A stretch of DNA of 39,362 nt, from assembly GCA_019113145.1 (NCBI GenBank), contig DXHZ01000019.1, positions 1 to 39,362 on the forward strand, written 5' to 3'. The notes under the pieces were generated by a model. The model was not told the origin of the DNA. It saw only the letters and a program-made list of their open reading frames with translations, and did no database searches. This stretch comes from Candidatus Avanaerovorax faecigallinarum (GTDB taxonomy: Bacteria; Bacillota; Clostridia; Peptostreptococcales; Anaerovoracaceae). Both the position numbers and the translations under genes were made by a program. Positions 1 to 7,443 of the stretch are shown here, one piece after another (the first letter of the stretch is position 1; each line of letters begins with the position of its first letter).

Positions 1-920
1 TCCGTATTTCCCACAAGGTAGTCGAACACAAGTATCTTCCAAAGCTTAATCTGATCCTCCATCGGATTTGCCGAATACGATCTTATAATATGAAACAGTT
101 CCGGAAGATATGCTTTCCCTTCATCCTCGTATTTATCCCGTGCCGCAATGCCAAGCGCCTGTCCGAAGTCCTCCTGATGCAGCCTGAAAGGCGCGATAAG
201 TCCGTCCAAACTACGGGATTCCTCATTTATCAGTCTGTCATACCTTTCGGTTGCAAGGAGAACGTCTGCGTCCTTCCCATTTCCCGTGTTGATGATAAAG
301 CTTTTGGGAATATCTATTCCAACTTTAGATGCCGTTAAAAGGGATAGCTGCTCGTTTGCAACGATTCCCGAAAGCCTGATGTGGCTTTGTTTGACTATAT
401 GTGTGCTCGGCGCATTACCTTTAGGCATGTACCACCGGTTGCTTTCTTTGTCATAGTAAAGTCCCACTTTGCCCGAAGCACCTGTAAGTGACAGATGCGC
501 CTGCGTAACCAGCTCTGTGGATTTTGATGCGCCTTCAGCAGCAAGAGCTCTAACCTCTTGCATGGAGAGCTCTTCGTATCCCTCAGCTTCTTCCTTACCG
601 GCTAAAATTTTAACTGCTCCAAGGCACTCTGACCCCAAAGCTCTGAGGATGGTAAGGTAATCATCTTCAGATGCATGTATCCAGCTTGCCACGGATTTTC
701 TGGCAAAACCTTCAGGCAACAGCCCTTCAAAGAAATTTCTCGTTTTTTCCGGAGTAAATGGCGCCTCAGAAACCGGAAGGCTTATCGATATAGCAGGATA
801 TCCTGATTCTATGTATTCCTCAGAATAGACAAAGACCGCATCGTGCGGTGAATTTCCGGTGATGATTCCCACAGGCGTCTGCTTACCGTCAATTTCTATG
901 TATACGTGTAACGGCTGCAC
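1..920 (-). CDS. hipA: HipA-family serine/threonine kinase toxin, C-terminus cut by window edge
   Basis: HipA toxins are Ser/Thr kinases that in E. coli inactivate glutamyl-tRNA synthetase and cause growth arrest; the partner HipB neutralises them. Reading from a GTG at 920 gives 306 residues before the edge. The HipA N-terminal domain is visible (NFFEGLLPEGFAR near residue 60), then the nucleotide-binding segment (SLTGASGKVGLYY, followed by PKGNAPSTHIVK) and the kinase-core segment FDYLVGNTD, whose final Asp aligns with the catalytic Asp of HipA. The last ~100-130 residues, including the DFG-like region, lie outside. The GTG lies 1 nt after the hipB stop, so the genes are translationally coupled. 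The target and the activity of this homologue are unknown. Family assignment is strong. Confidence 0.9.
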   Translation of the reverse strand, partial: MQPLHVYIEIDGKQTPVGIITGNSPHDAVFVYSEEYIESGYPAISISLPVSEAPFTPEKTRNFFEGLLPEGFARKSVASWIHASEDDYLTILRALGSECLGAVKILAGKEEAEGYEELSMQEVRALAAEGASKSTELVTQAHLSLTGASGKVGLYYDKESNRWYMPKGNAPSTHIVKQSHIRLSGIVANEQLSLLTASKVGIDIPKSFIINTGNGKDADVLLATERYDRLINEESRSLDGLIAPFRLHQEDFGQALGIAARDKYEDEGKAYLPELFHIIRSYSANPMEDQIKLWKILVFDYLVGNT

Positions 921-921
921 T

Positions 922-1143
922 CTACATACCCCTCTCTTTTATCTCCAAATCCATCCCAAGCAGATTTATAAGGAAAAGCGTCTTCCCGATTTCGGCGGTT
1001 TCCTTCCCGTTTTCCAGATTAGAGATGAAGCTGGCGCTGAGTCCGGTATACTCTGCAATATACCCTTGAGTATATCCCAGTTCCTTTCGTCTTTTCCTCA
1101 TGGCCTCACCCAGTTCCTTTGTGGATGTGATTTTCATTTTCAC
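922..1143 (-). CDS. hipB: HipB-like XRE-family antitoxin
   Basis: This 73-residue protein is almost entirely one Cro/C1-type helix-turn-helix domain: LGEAMRKRRKELGYTQGYIAEYTGLSASFISNLENGKETAEIGKTLFLINLLGMDLEI. The helix pair around residues 24-44 (TQGYIAEYTGLSASFISNLENG) is the classic XRE signature. As first gene of a two-gene unit ending 1 nt before hipA, it is the expected antitoxin and autorepressor. Four repeated dyad sites upstream (1157-1287) are its likely operators. The length is normal for HipB-type antitoxins. The repressor role is inferred from family and context. Confidence 0.9.
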   Translation of the reverse strand: MKMKITSTKELGEAMRKRRKELGYTQGYIAEYTGLSASFISNLENGKETAEIGKTLFLINLLGMDLEIKERGM

Positions 1144-1156
1144 CTCTCAAAAAATC

Positions 1157-1287
1157 CAGCTGTTCGGCTATATCCCCTTTCAGGTTTTGCATTTTTAGCC
1201 GTTCGGCTATTATATTTGCAGTTCCGATTGAATTTAGCCATACGGCTATATTCTAATTTGTTTCATTATATTATAGCCGTTCGGCTA
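1157..1287 (-). repeat. Four 14-bp operator-like dyads at exact 39-bp spacing
   Basis: Consensus TAGCCGTTCGGCTA (half-sites TAGCCG / CGGCTA around a 2-bp centre). Copies lie at 1157-1170 (CAGCTGTTCGGCTA, two changes), 1196-1209 (exact), 1235-1248 (TAGCCATACGGCTA) and 1274-1287 (exact). Start-to-start spacing is 39 bp three times. They fill the hipB promoter and leader and are the likely binding sites of the HipB-like repressor. E. coli hipBA also has four operators, with a different half-site and spacing. Confidence 0.9.
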
Positions 1288-1293
1288 TGTCAA
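1265..1293 (-). promoter_or_regulatory. Sigma-A type promoter of hipBA with operator in its spacer
   Basis: On the minus strand there is a perfect TTGACA (-35, 1288-1293), a 17-bp spacer and a perfect TATAAT (-10, 1265-1270). The spacer is the 14-bp operator (1274-1287) plus three bases, so a bound repressor would occlude RNA polymerase. The predicted transcription start near 1258 leaves a ~115-nt leader containing the other three operators. Confidence 0.88.
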
Positions 1294-1364
1294 GACTCAC
1301 TTCTCCCACGCAAACCATTCCTAAAATCGATGCCGACACAAATTTGATAGAAATTACGGCTGTC

Positions 1365-1580
1365 TTAAGTCCGCCTTTCGATTCTAATAAGTTCTGTTTG
1401 CCATAGATATTTGTTTGACTGTTCCCTTGGAAAACCGAGTTTGCCGTACATATCCAATAGACTGATGTCGTTGCAAACTTTTAGGCTCAGAAGCCGGTCG
1501 ATGATTCCAATTATATTATTATATGTCAATTTATGGGATAATTTTACTTTTAATTCAGCTGTAGATACATCTTCTGTCAT
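1365..1580 (-). CDS. Small hypothetical protein (71 aa)
   Basis: I do not recognise this family. The ORF encodes 71 residues with no membrane segment, cysteine motif or signal peptide; the middle (NNIIGIIDRLLSLKVCNDISLLDMYGKL) looks helical and hydrophobic, and the C-terminus is basic. An AGGTAG sequence lies about 5-10 nt upstream of the ATG, a weak ribosome binding site. It sits in an AT-richer patch between hipBA and core genes, behind a terminator-like stem. Repeated GTTTGCC heptamers occur in and upstream of it. It may be a genuine small accessory gene, a remnant of a mobile element or a chance ORF. Confidence 0.4.
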   Translation of the reverse strand: MTEDVSTAELKVKLSHKLTYNNIIGIIDRLLSLKVCNDISLLDMYGKLGFPREQSNKYLWQTELIRIERRT

Positions 1581-1603
1581 CTACTCTACCTAAAAATAGA
1601 AAA

Positions 1604-1647
1604 AAGTTTGCCACGAGCTATCTGGATTCAGAGTTTATGGCAAACTT
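1604..1647 (-). terminator. Terminator-like stem-loop with T-tract upstream of the 71-codon ORF
   Basis: On the minus strand a 10-bp perfect stem (AAGTTTGCCA at 1638-1647, TGGCAAACTT at 1604-1613) with a 24-nt loop is followed by a run rich in T. A second upstream copy (GTTTGCCAC, minus strand, 1678-1686) could pair with the same 3' arm, giving two competing stems as in an attenuator. The loop is long for a simple intrinsic terminator, so the call is tentative. Confidence 0.45.
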
Positions 1648-1775
1648 ATTTTCCAAGAATCCCTTAATAGCACTATTGTGGCAAACCAACCGTTTACTTG
1701 TCAGAGGAACAAAAGGTCATCTCAAATCCTGCTCTTCGAAGCTTTTCAACGAGACCCATCTTCAATATATTGGCT

Positions 1776-1813
1776 GTTAACCTTTTTGAGATGTAACGCC
1801 CAAAAAGGTTAAC
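1776..1813. repeat. Perfect 13-bp inverted repeat
   Basis: Arms GTTAACCTTTTTG (1776-1788) and CAAAAAGGTTAAC (1801-1813) are perfectly complementary around a 12-nt loop, 20 nt past the stop codon of the TPR gene. The position suits a 3' hairpin, but neither strand has a clean T-tract after it, so it is not a textbook terminator. It marks the junction between the core operon and the AT-rich accessory patch. Confidence 0.75.
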
Positions 1814-1833
1814 GCGCTGATTTCCTTTCTGCC

Positions 1834-2844
1834 TTACGAAATTCCCGGATTTCTCGCCGCCTTCTCGGCTTCCCGGTTTTCCCTGACTATCCTGACCTTC
1901 TGGCGGTACTTTGCCGCCTTCTCCTCGTCCCCTTCGGCCTCGTAGATGGCGGCAAGGGCTTCCATGACCTCGGTGTTTGACGGGGACAAAGTCAGCACCT
2001 TCAGCAGGCACTCCTTCGCCGTTTCGTCGTCGCCCAGCTCGTCGTAGGCGAGGCCCAGGTAGTACCAGAGAGGCCACCAGTTGTTGAAACGGGGGTCTTC
2101 CCTGTACGGCGAGAGAATGTCGATGCCTTCCTGAAAGCGGCCTGAAATCACTTTGTTGTAGCCTTCTTCTATCTTCACCGGCTCGGAAAGCTTTTCAAGC
2201 CACTGGGCGATTTCCGACTTCATCTCCCCGTTACCGGAAAGCTTCATGAACTCCTCCCAGGTCAGCTTTGCCTTCATGTAGAGCCCCAGGTTCAGGTATC
2301 CGTAGCCGAGGAAGTAATATCCCATGTCGAAGTCCGGCTTTGCAAGGGTCAGCTTCTCGAAGGCTTCCAGGGACTCGGCCTTGAATCTGCCCACGAAGTC
2401 CTCGCCCTCGCCTTTTTCGTAGGCGTCCCTGCATGCCCTGCCGTAGCAGTAGAGGGCGTCCGGGTTGCCCGGGTCGATGAGAAGAGCCGCCCGAAACATG
2501 ATGCATGCGTAATCGAAGTCGTTTTTTGCCGCGCCGTCAACGCCGTCGTTTATGAGAGGCTTTACGAAATCCTTTGTGAAGAGACGGGTTATGTAGGCGA
2601 TGTAGCTGTCCCGGTGTCTGAAGTTTACGTCGCAGCCTATGACAAAGGCCATGTTCTGCGCAATCTTAAGGGTTGTAAGGCCCTTCACCTCGCCTATGCG
2701 AACGGGAACGGGAACTCCCGTAAGGATATCGTCAAGTCCCGCCTTCTTCAGATATCCCTCCGACAGCTCGTCGAAGATGTATTCCTTCAGGTGAGGAATC
2801 AGGTATTCTCCTATGCGGTCGGGTATGCGGTTTGCGTCTGTCAT
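1834..2844 (-). CDS. Tetratricopeptide-repeat protein
   Basis: The 336 residues contain several TPR-like helix pairs: around 108-135 (AAKNDFDYACIMFRAALLIDPGNPDALYCYGRAC), 155-190 (ESLEAFEKLTLAKPDFDMGYYFLGYGYLNLGLYMKAKLTWEEF) and 260-310 (WPLWYYLGLAYDELGDDETAKECLLKVLTLSPSNTEVMEALAAIYEAEGDEEKAAKYRQK). The N-terminal ~100 residues are not repeats and I cannot place them. There is no signal peptide or membrane segment, so it is probably a cytosolic protein-interaction scaffold. Its ATG follows directly on the stop codon of the upstream radical-SAM gene with no intervening base, so the two are tightly coupled. The specific partner is unknown. Confidence 0.8.
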   Translation of the reverse strand: MTDANRIPDRIGEYLIPHLKEYIFDELSEGYLKKAGLDDILTGVPVPVRIGEVKGLTTLKIAQNMAFVIGCDVNFRHRDSYIAYITRLFTKDFVKPLINDGVDGAAKNDFDYACIMFRAALLIDPGNPDALYCYGRACRDAYEKGEGEDFVGRFKAESLEAFEKLTLAKPDFDMGYYFLGYGYLNLGLYMKAKLTWEEFMKLSGNGEMKSEIAQWLEKLSEPVKIEEGYNKVISGRFQEGIDILSPYREDPRFNNWWPLWYYLGLAYDELGDDETAKECLLKVLTLSPSNTEVMEALAAIYEAEGDEEKAAKYRQKVRIVRENREAEKAARNPGIS

Positions 2845-4356
2845 TTAAATTTCCCAGCCCTTTCTTATAAATCTCTTAATGGCCTCGGGGTTTAGAAATC
2901 TCTTCATGTCCCCGGCCAGGTGTCTTTGGGTTTTTATGTATATTTCGCCGGTCTTCCCGCCAAAGCTTTCTGCGAACTTCAGCAGAATCCGGTACAGATC
3001 TTCTTTCGTATGGTTCTTCCTGTGGTAGCCGCAGTCGTAGTAGAATCCCGCCAGCTTTTCGTAGAACTCAAAGCTGTTTTCGGCCACTGCGCAGTCCAGA
3101 TACTCCAGAGTTTCATCGAAGCCTCCACGGTTGTAGTAGAGGTCTAATACCGTTTCTATCATCTTAAGCCGCGCAAGCTCCGCCGCCGAAATGTGCGCCG
3201 TCGATATGACCTCGTAAGGCGCCTCGTCTCTGTAGATTATGCCGTTTGCCTCCGCGTCGCCTGCGACAGGCGTTCCCTTGAGCACCTTCAGAAAGCCCAG
3301 CTGAAGCTCGTGAGGCCTTAAAGCGTAGGCTTTGTTGAAGCTTCTCGCAAAAGATGCGTAGTTCTCGTATGGAAGTCCTGCGATAAGGTCGGCGTGGACT
3401 TCGCAGTTTCCCAGAGCAAGGAGCTTTTCCGTGTTTTCCATCAGCCTGTAAAGGTCGCCGCTTCTTCCCACCGACGAGAGAACCAGAGGGTTCGTGCTCT
3501 GAATTCCCACCTCGAAGCGGAAGAGTCCCCGGCGGGCTCTGCTTATGGTCTTTATGGCATCGTCGTCCAGGATATCCGCGCAAATCTCGAAGTGGAAGTT
3601 TGTCTTTCCGTTGTCGTTATCAATGAGGTGGTTCCAGATTGAAATAGCCCTCATTCTGTCGGCGTTGAAGGTTCTGTCTATGAACTTGACCTGCCTCACT
3701 TCCATGGCGAGAAAGTAGTCAAGCTCTCTGCGCACTCTCTCCATGGGCAGAAACCTCATACTCCTGTCCAGGCAGGATATGCAGTAGCCGCAGGAGTAAG
3801 GGCAGCCCCTTGAGGATTCGTAGTAGACCACTTTGTCCCTTTCAACGTCAAGCCTTGCGTAAGGAAAAGGAAGCTTTTCCATGGGAACCTGAGGGCAGTC
3901 GGGGCTGCTGACGATTCTCCCGACCCGGCGGTACGTAAGTGACCCGACCCGGGAGAACTTCTTATCCCCCAGAACCAGAGACTTTACGAACTGAAACATT
4001 GCAAGCTCGCCCTCTCCGCGGATTATGTAATCCGCCCACGGATTTTCCGAAAGGAAGTCCTCCGCTCCGTAGGTGACCTCAGGGCCGCCAAGGAGAATCT
4101 TAAGGTCGGGGCATGCCTTTTTAAGGTCCCTACACAAAGGTTTTATCTGCTCTATGTTCCAAATGTAGCATGAAAAGCAGACGATGTCGTAGCGTCCTCT
4201 TAAGATGTCCACGTAAACCGCCTCCAGCTCGTGGTTTATGGTGTATTCGCGAAGCTCGATATCGAGGCCCGAGTCCACCGTCACGTTGTAGAGGTACTTA
4301 AGGGCAAGATTTGAATGAACGTATTTGGCGTTTAGGGTTGTAAGCAAAATCCTCAA
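2845..4356 (-). CDS. B12-binding-domain radical SAM protein (DUF4080 type)
   Basis: The protein has an N-terminal cobalamin-binding-like Rossmann domain (ILLTTLNAKYVHSNLALKYL, later ILLGGPEVTYG) followed by a radical SAM core with the [4Fe-4S] motif CPYSCGYC (CX3CX2C, about residues 185-192). The ~150-residue C-terminal part matches the region called DUF4080. The substrate is unknown. I chose the TTG at 4356 because GAGGGA lies 6 nt upstream and family members begin at RILLTTLNAKY. A GTG at 4380 would add eight residues but has no ribosome binding site. The gene lies between another radical SAM gene and a TPR gene in one operon. Confidence 0.85.
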   Translation of the reverse strand: MRILLTTLNAKYVHSNLALKYLYNVTVDSGLDIELREYTINHELEAVYVDILRGRYDIVCFSCYIWNIEQIKPLCRDLKKACPDLKILLGGPEVTYGAEDFLSENPWADYIIRGEGELAMFQFVKSLVLGDKKFSRVGSLTYRRVGRIVSSPDCPQVPMEKLPFPYARLDVERDKVVYYESSRGCPYSCGYCISCLDRSMRFLPMERVRRELDYFLAMEVRQVKFIDRTFNADRMRAISIWNHLIDNDNGKTNFHFEICADILDDDAIKTISRARRGLFRFEVGIQSTNPLVLSSVGRSGDLYRLMENTEKLLALGNCEVHADLIAGLPYENYASFARSFNKAYALRPHELQLGFLKVLKGTPVAGDAEANGIIYRDEAPYEVISTAHISAAELARLKMIETVLDLYYNRGGFDETLEYLDCAVAENSFEFYEKLAGFYYDCGYHRKNHTKEDLYRILLKFAESFGGKTGEIYIKTQRHLAGDMKRFLNPEAIKRFIRKGWEI

Positions 4357-4384
4357 AAGAATTCCCTCTTTCTGAAGCACTTCG

Positions 4385-5257
4385 TTAAAGCATTCTGAAA
4401 CGCTCGTCCTTTAAAAGCTCCGTGTCGTCCATGGCTCTCTTAAGCTGGGCGAGCATTCTGTCTCTGTCCTGCGGAAGGTTCCCCCGAAGCGACACGTAAT
4501 TGGAGGCGTGGTTGCTCCTGAATACGCACGGGCCGGCAGGCTCTGCGTTCTGAAGAAGAAGGTATGTCTCCTGCACCACTTCCTCTCCCGTCAAAACCTG
4601 AAACTTTCCGCTCCTTATATCCTCCGCCAGCGGCACATCCGGCTCAAGCATCAAAGTGAGCAGTCCCACATAAGATGCGTTCATTTCCGTTATCATCTTT
4701 CCGGTCTCGACGGCGTGCTCCTTCCAGAGCGCCTTTCCGCCCATGCCGGAGATGAAGGTTACCGACGCGGGGATTCCCGCATCTTCTATCTTTCTTACGG
4801 ATTCTATGAGCTGATCCCGGCTGACGCCTTTGTTTATCATCTGAAGGATTCTCTCGCTTCCCGATTCCGCTCCTATGTAGATGATTCCAAGGCCATGGGT
4901 TTTAAGGGTCTCAAGTTCCTCGGGAGTCTTTCTCAAAACGTCCTTTGCCGAGCCGTAGATACCCACTCTCTCGCACTCTGGAAACAGCTCCCTTATCTTA
5001 TCCAGTATTACAAGCAGCTTGTCAGTGGAAAGGCAGAGAGCGTCGCCGTCGCAGAGGAATATCCTCCCCACTCTGGCATAAGTCCTCCTTGCGTCCTCCA
5101 GATCCTCTATGACCTCGTTCACCGGGCGCACTCTGAACTGCTTCGCCTTGGACATGCCGCAAAATGTGCATTTGTTGTGAGAACAGCCTATGGTGACCTG
5201 AACCAGCAGGCTGTACGCCTCGCTGGGCGGTCTGTAGATGTCTCCTATATATCTCAT
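4385..5257 (-). CDS. Radical SAM protein of unknown function
   Basis: The 290 residues match the family of short radical SAM enzymes with an N-terminal cluster motif IGCSHNKCTFCGM. The three Cys are at residues 25, 30 and 33 in CX4CX2C spacing, one residue longer than the canonical CX3CX2C. The motif GLGIIYIGAESGSERIL resembles the conserved segment of Elp3/MiaB-like radical SAM proteins that helps position SAM. There is no cobalamin domain. It lies 18 nt after argS and 28 nt before the DUF4080 radical SAM gene, suggesting linked functions, but no substrate can be named. Confidence 0.85.
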   Translation of the reverse strand: MRYIGDIYRPPSEAYSLLVQVTIGCSHNKCTFCGMSKAKQFRVRPVNEVIEDLEDARRTYARVGRIFLCDGDALCLSTDKLLVILDKIRELFPECERVGIYGSAKDVLRKTPEELETLKTHGLGIIYIGAESGSERILQMINKGVSRDQLIESVRKIEDAGIPASVTFISGMGGKALWKEHAVETGKMITEMNASYVGLLTLMLEPDVPLAEDIRSGKFQVLTGEEVVQETYLLLQNAEPAGPCVFRSNHASNYVSLRGNLPQDRDRMLAQLKRAMDDTELLKDERFRML

Positions 5258-5275
5258 ATCCTGTATCCCTTTCTC

Positions 5276-6997
5276 CTACATTCTCTCAGGTGCCTTCATG
5301 CCCAGGAGAGCAAGACCGTTCTTTATTGCAGTCTTTGTCGCCATTACCAGGGCAACCTTGGCAGCCTTTTCCTCGTCGTTGTCGGTGAGAATGTGCTCGT
5401 CGTGATAGAACTTGTTCAGGCCCTGAGCCATGTCCACTATGTGTCTCGTCACGATGGAAGGCTCGTACTTCTCGCAGGCGTCCTTAATCACGTCAGGGAA
5501 CCTGTAGAGAAGCTTAGTGAGCTCGTAGGCGCTTTCGGACGTAAGGTAGCCGTAGTCGAGGCCGGCGGTGTTCTCCGCCTTCTTAACCGTATCCTCTCCC
5601 GCCTTTTTGATTACGCTGGCGCACCTTGCGTGGGTGTACTGAACATAAGGGCCCGTCTCGCCGTCAAAGTTGAGAACCTTGTCCCACTTGAAGGTGTAGT
5701 CCTTGATGCGGTTGTTGGAAAGCTCCTGGAATATTACGGCGCCGATTCCCACTTCCTTCGCTACCTGGTCGATGTCGAGGTCAGAGTTCTGGTTCTTTTC
5801 GGCGATGATCTCTCTCGTCTTTTCAACGGCCTTGTTTAAAACGTCCTCCAGGAACACCACTCTCCCGTGTCTCGTGGACATGGTTCCCTCCTCAAGGCTT
5901 ACGAGGCCGAAAGGAACGTGAACGCAATCCTTTGCCCAGTCGTAGCCCATGAGCTCCAGAATCTTGAACCACTGCTGGAAGTGGAGGTTCTGCTGGGAAG
6001 CCACGACGTAGATGTTCTTATAGAAATCGTAGGTTTCCTTTCTGTAAACAGCTGCCGCAATGTCGCGGGTGATGTAAAGGGTGGAACCGTCTGACTTTGT
6101 TATGAGAGCTGTCCCCAGACCGTACTCCTCCAGGTCCACAACCTGTGCTCCCTGAGACTCCTTGAGAAGTCCCTTTTCCTTAAGCTCCTTTACGAATCTC
6201 GGCATCTTGTCCGAGTAGAAGCTTTCGCCGTTATATGAATCGAAGGAGATGTCCAGCATGTCGTATACTCTGGTGAATTCCTTGAGGCTTTCCTCTCTGA
6301 ACCACTGCCAGAGCTCCACCTCCTCCTTCTCTCCCTTTTCAAGCTTTGCGAAAATCTCGCGGGCCTCATCGTCAAGCTCCGGATGGGTCTCCACCTCAAC
6401 GTGGAACTTTGTATAGTATGAGAGCAGCGTCTTTATAGGCTCTCTCTTTACGTCCTCCGCGTTGCCCCAGTGTCTGTAGGCGCAGATCATCTTTCCGAAC
6501 TGGGTTCCGTAATCTCCCAGATGGTTGATCCTGAACACGTCGTAGCCCATGGCATCGAAAATCTTATATAGGGAGTTTCCTATCACGGTGCTTCTGATGT
6601 GACCGATATGGAAAGGCTTTGCGATGTTTGGAGACGAGAACTCCACTATGACCTTCTTCCCATGGCCTTCGTCGCTCTTTCCGAAATCGTCGCCCTTTGC
6701 GATAACCTCGCTTACGGTGCTCTCTATGAGCTTTTCCTTTGCGATGAACATATTCACGTAGGCGTTTACCGGCTCAACCTTATCAAAGAGGTCGCTTTCC
6801 TCTATGGCGGAGGCTATGTCCTTTGCGATGAGAGGGGGAGCCTTTCTGAGAACCTTTGCAAGGCGGAAGCACGGAAATGCGTAGTCTCCCATTTTACTGT
6901 CCTGAGGGATTTCTATGATGTCGGCTATTTCGGCCTCCGTAAGGGATTCAACCTGACCTGCTATTATCCCGGCTATTTCTTCTTTAAAATTTATCAT
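5276..6997 (-). CDS. argS: Arginyl-tRNA synthetase
   Basis: Class I aminoacyl-tRNA synthetase that charges tRNA-Arg with arginine in the cytosol. All 573 residues are present, the usual length. The N-terminal additional domain is followed by the ATP-binding signature VEFSSPNIAKPFHIGHIRSTVIGNSL (HIGH at 130-133). The KMSKS position reads MSTRHG, a common degeneration in ArgS. The C-terminal anticodon-binding domain includes FDGETGPYVQYTHARCASV and ends with ALLGMKAPERM, typical of the family. The start overlaps the end of the DUF523 gene by 14 nt, so it is translated from the same operon. Confidence 0.97.
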   Translation of the reverse strand: MINFKEEIAGIIAGQVESLTEAEIADIIEIPQDSKMGDYAFPCFRLAKVLRKAPPLIAKDIASAIEESDLFDKVEPVNAYVNMFIAKEKLIESTVSEVIAKGDDFGKSDEGHGKKVIVEFSSPNIAKPFHIGHIRSTVIGNSLYKIFDAMGYDVFRINHLGDYGTQFGKMICAYRHWGNAEDVKREPIKTLLSYYTKFHVEVETHPELDDEAREIFAKLEKGEKEEVELWQWFREESLKEFTRVYDMLDISFDSYNGESFYSDKMPRFVKELKEKGLLKESQGAQVVDLEEYGLGTALITKSDGSTLYITRDIAAAVYRKETYDFYKNIYVVASQQNLHFQQWFKILELMGYDWAKDCVHVPFGLVSLEEGTMSTRHGRVVFLEDVLNKAVEKTREIIAEKNQNSDLDIDQVAKEVGIGAVIFQELSNNRIKDYTFKWDKVLNFDGETGPYVQYTHARCASVIKKAGEDTVKKAENTAGLDYGYLTSESAYELTKLLYRFPDVIKDACEKYEPSIVTRHIVDMAQGLNKFYHDEHILTDNDEEKAAKVALVMATKTAIKNGLALLGMKAPERM

Positions 6998-7442
6998 TTT
7001 CCTGTAACTCCTTTTCCGATATTACATCTATACCCATTTCTTTAAGCATCTTCGTGAAGCAGCCGTCTCCGTCCGTGAGAGTTCCCGTAAAGGTTCCGTC
7101 GTAAATACGTCCGCTGCCGCAGGAAGGGCTTTTCGCCTTTAAAACGGCGCCTTCTATGTCCTCGCCGGCTTCCTTTGCCGCCTTAAGAGCTTTCTCAAGG
7201 GCGATTTCAGCGCCGCGGATAAACTCCTTCGTAACGTCTCTTCCGTCTCTGTCGACTATCTTTCCCGTTCCTCCCGGCTCAAACTCTGCCGGGGCACGCG
7301 GACATCCCAGTCCCGATTCTCCCTCGGGACAAACGGTGCAGACCTTATGGGTTCTGCAGAACTCAATAACCTGCCCGTTCCGGTTGTTTCCGCCGTCGTA
7401 TTTGCAGTTCACGCCCGTAAGGCACCTGCTCACAAGATACAT
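6984..7442 (-). CDS. DUF523 domain protein
   Basis: The 152 residues match the DUF523 family: MYLVSRCLTGVNCKYDGGNN at the N-terminus, then CPEGESGLGCPRAPAEF and SPSCGSGRIYDGTFTG. Conserved cysteines in these motifs suggest metal or cluster binding. The biochemical role is not established; related domains occur with YbgA-like domains in some bacteria. It starts 1 nt after the mutS2 stop codon and overlaps argS by 14 nt, so it is embedded in the housekeeping operon. Confidence 0.85.
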   Translation of the reverse strand: MYLVSRCLTGVNCKYDGGNNRNGQVIEFCRTHKVCTVCPEGESGLGCPRAPAEFEPGGTGKIVDRDGRDVTKEFIRGAEIALEKALKAAKEAGEDIEGAVLKAKSPSCGSGRIYDGTFTGTLTDGDGCFTKMLKEMGIDVISEKELQENDKF

Positions 7443-7443
7443 A

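Noticed and set aside
1157..1287. CRISPR-like periodic repeat
   Set aside because: The repeated unit is only 14 bp with 25-bp intervals, it is a dyad inside a promoter, and no cas gene is present; an operator array explains it better.
1694..2077. 127-codon minus-strand frame overlapping the TPR gene end
   Set aside because: It is out of frame with the TPR gene, has a low-complexity Arg/Gly-rich translation and crosses the 1776-1813 hairpin.
4508..5839. Long open frame (443 codons) on the plus strand
   Set aside because: It runs antisense to argS and the radical SAM gene, which have clear family motifs; its translation has no recognisable domain and reflects codon bias of the opposite strand.
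5276..6997. Degenerate KMSKS (MSTRHG) in argS as a sign of inactivation
   Set aside because: Loss of the canonical KMSKS lysines is normal in ArgS proteins; the rest of the enzyme is intact.
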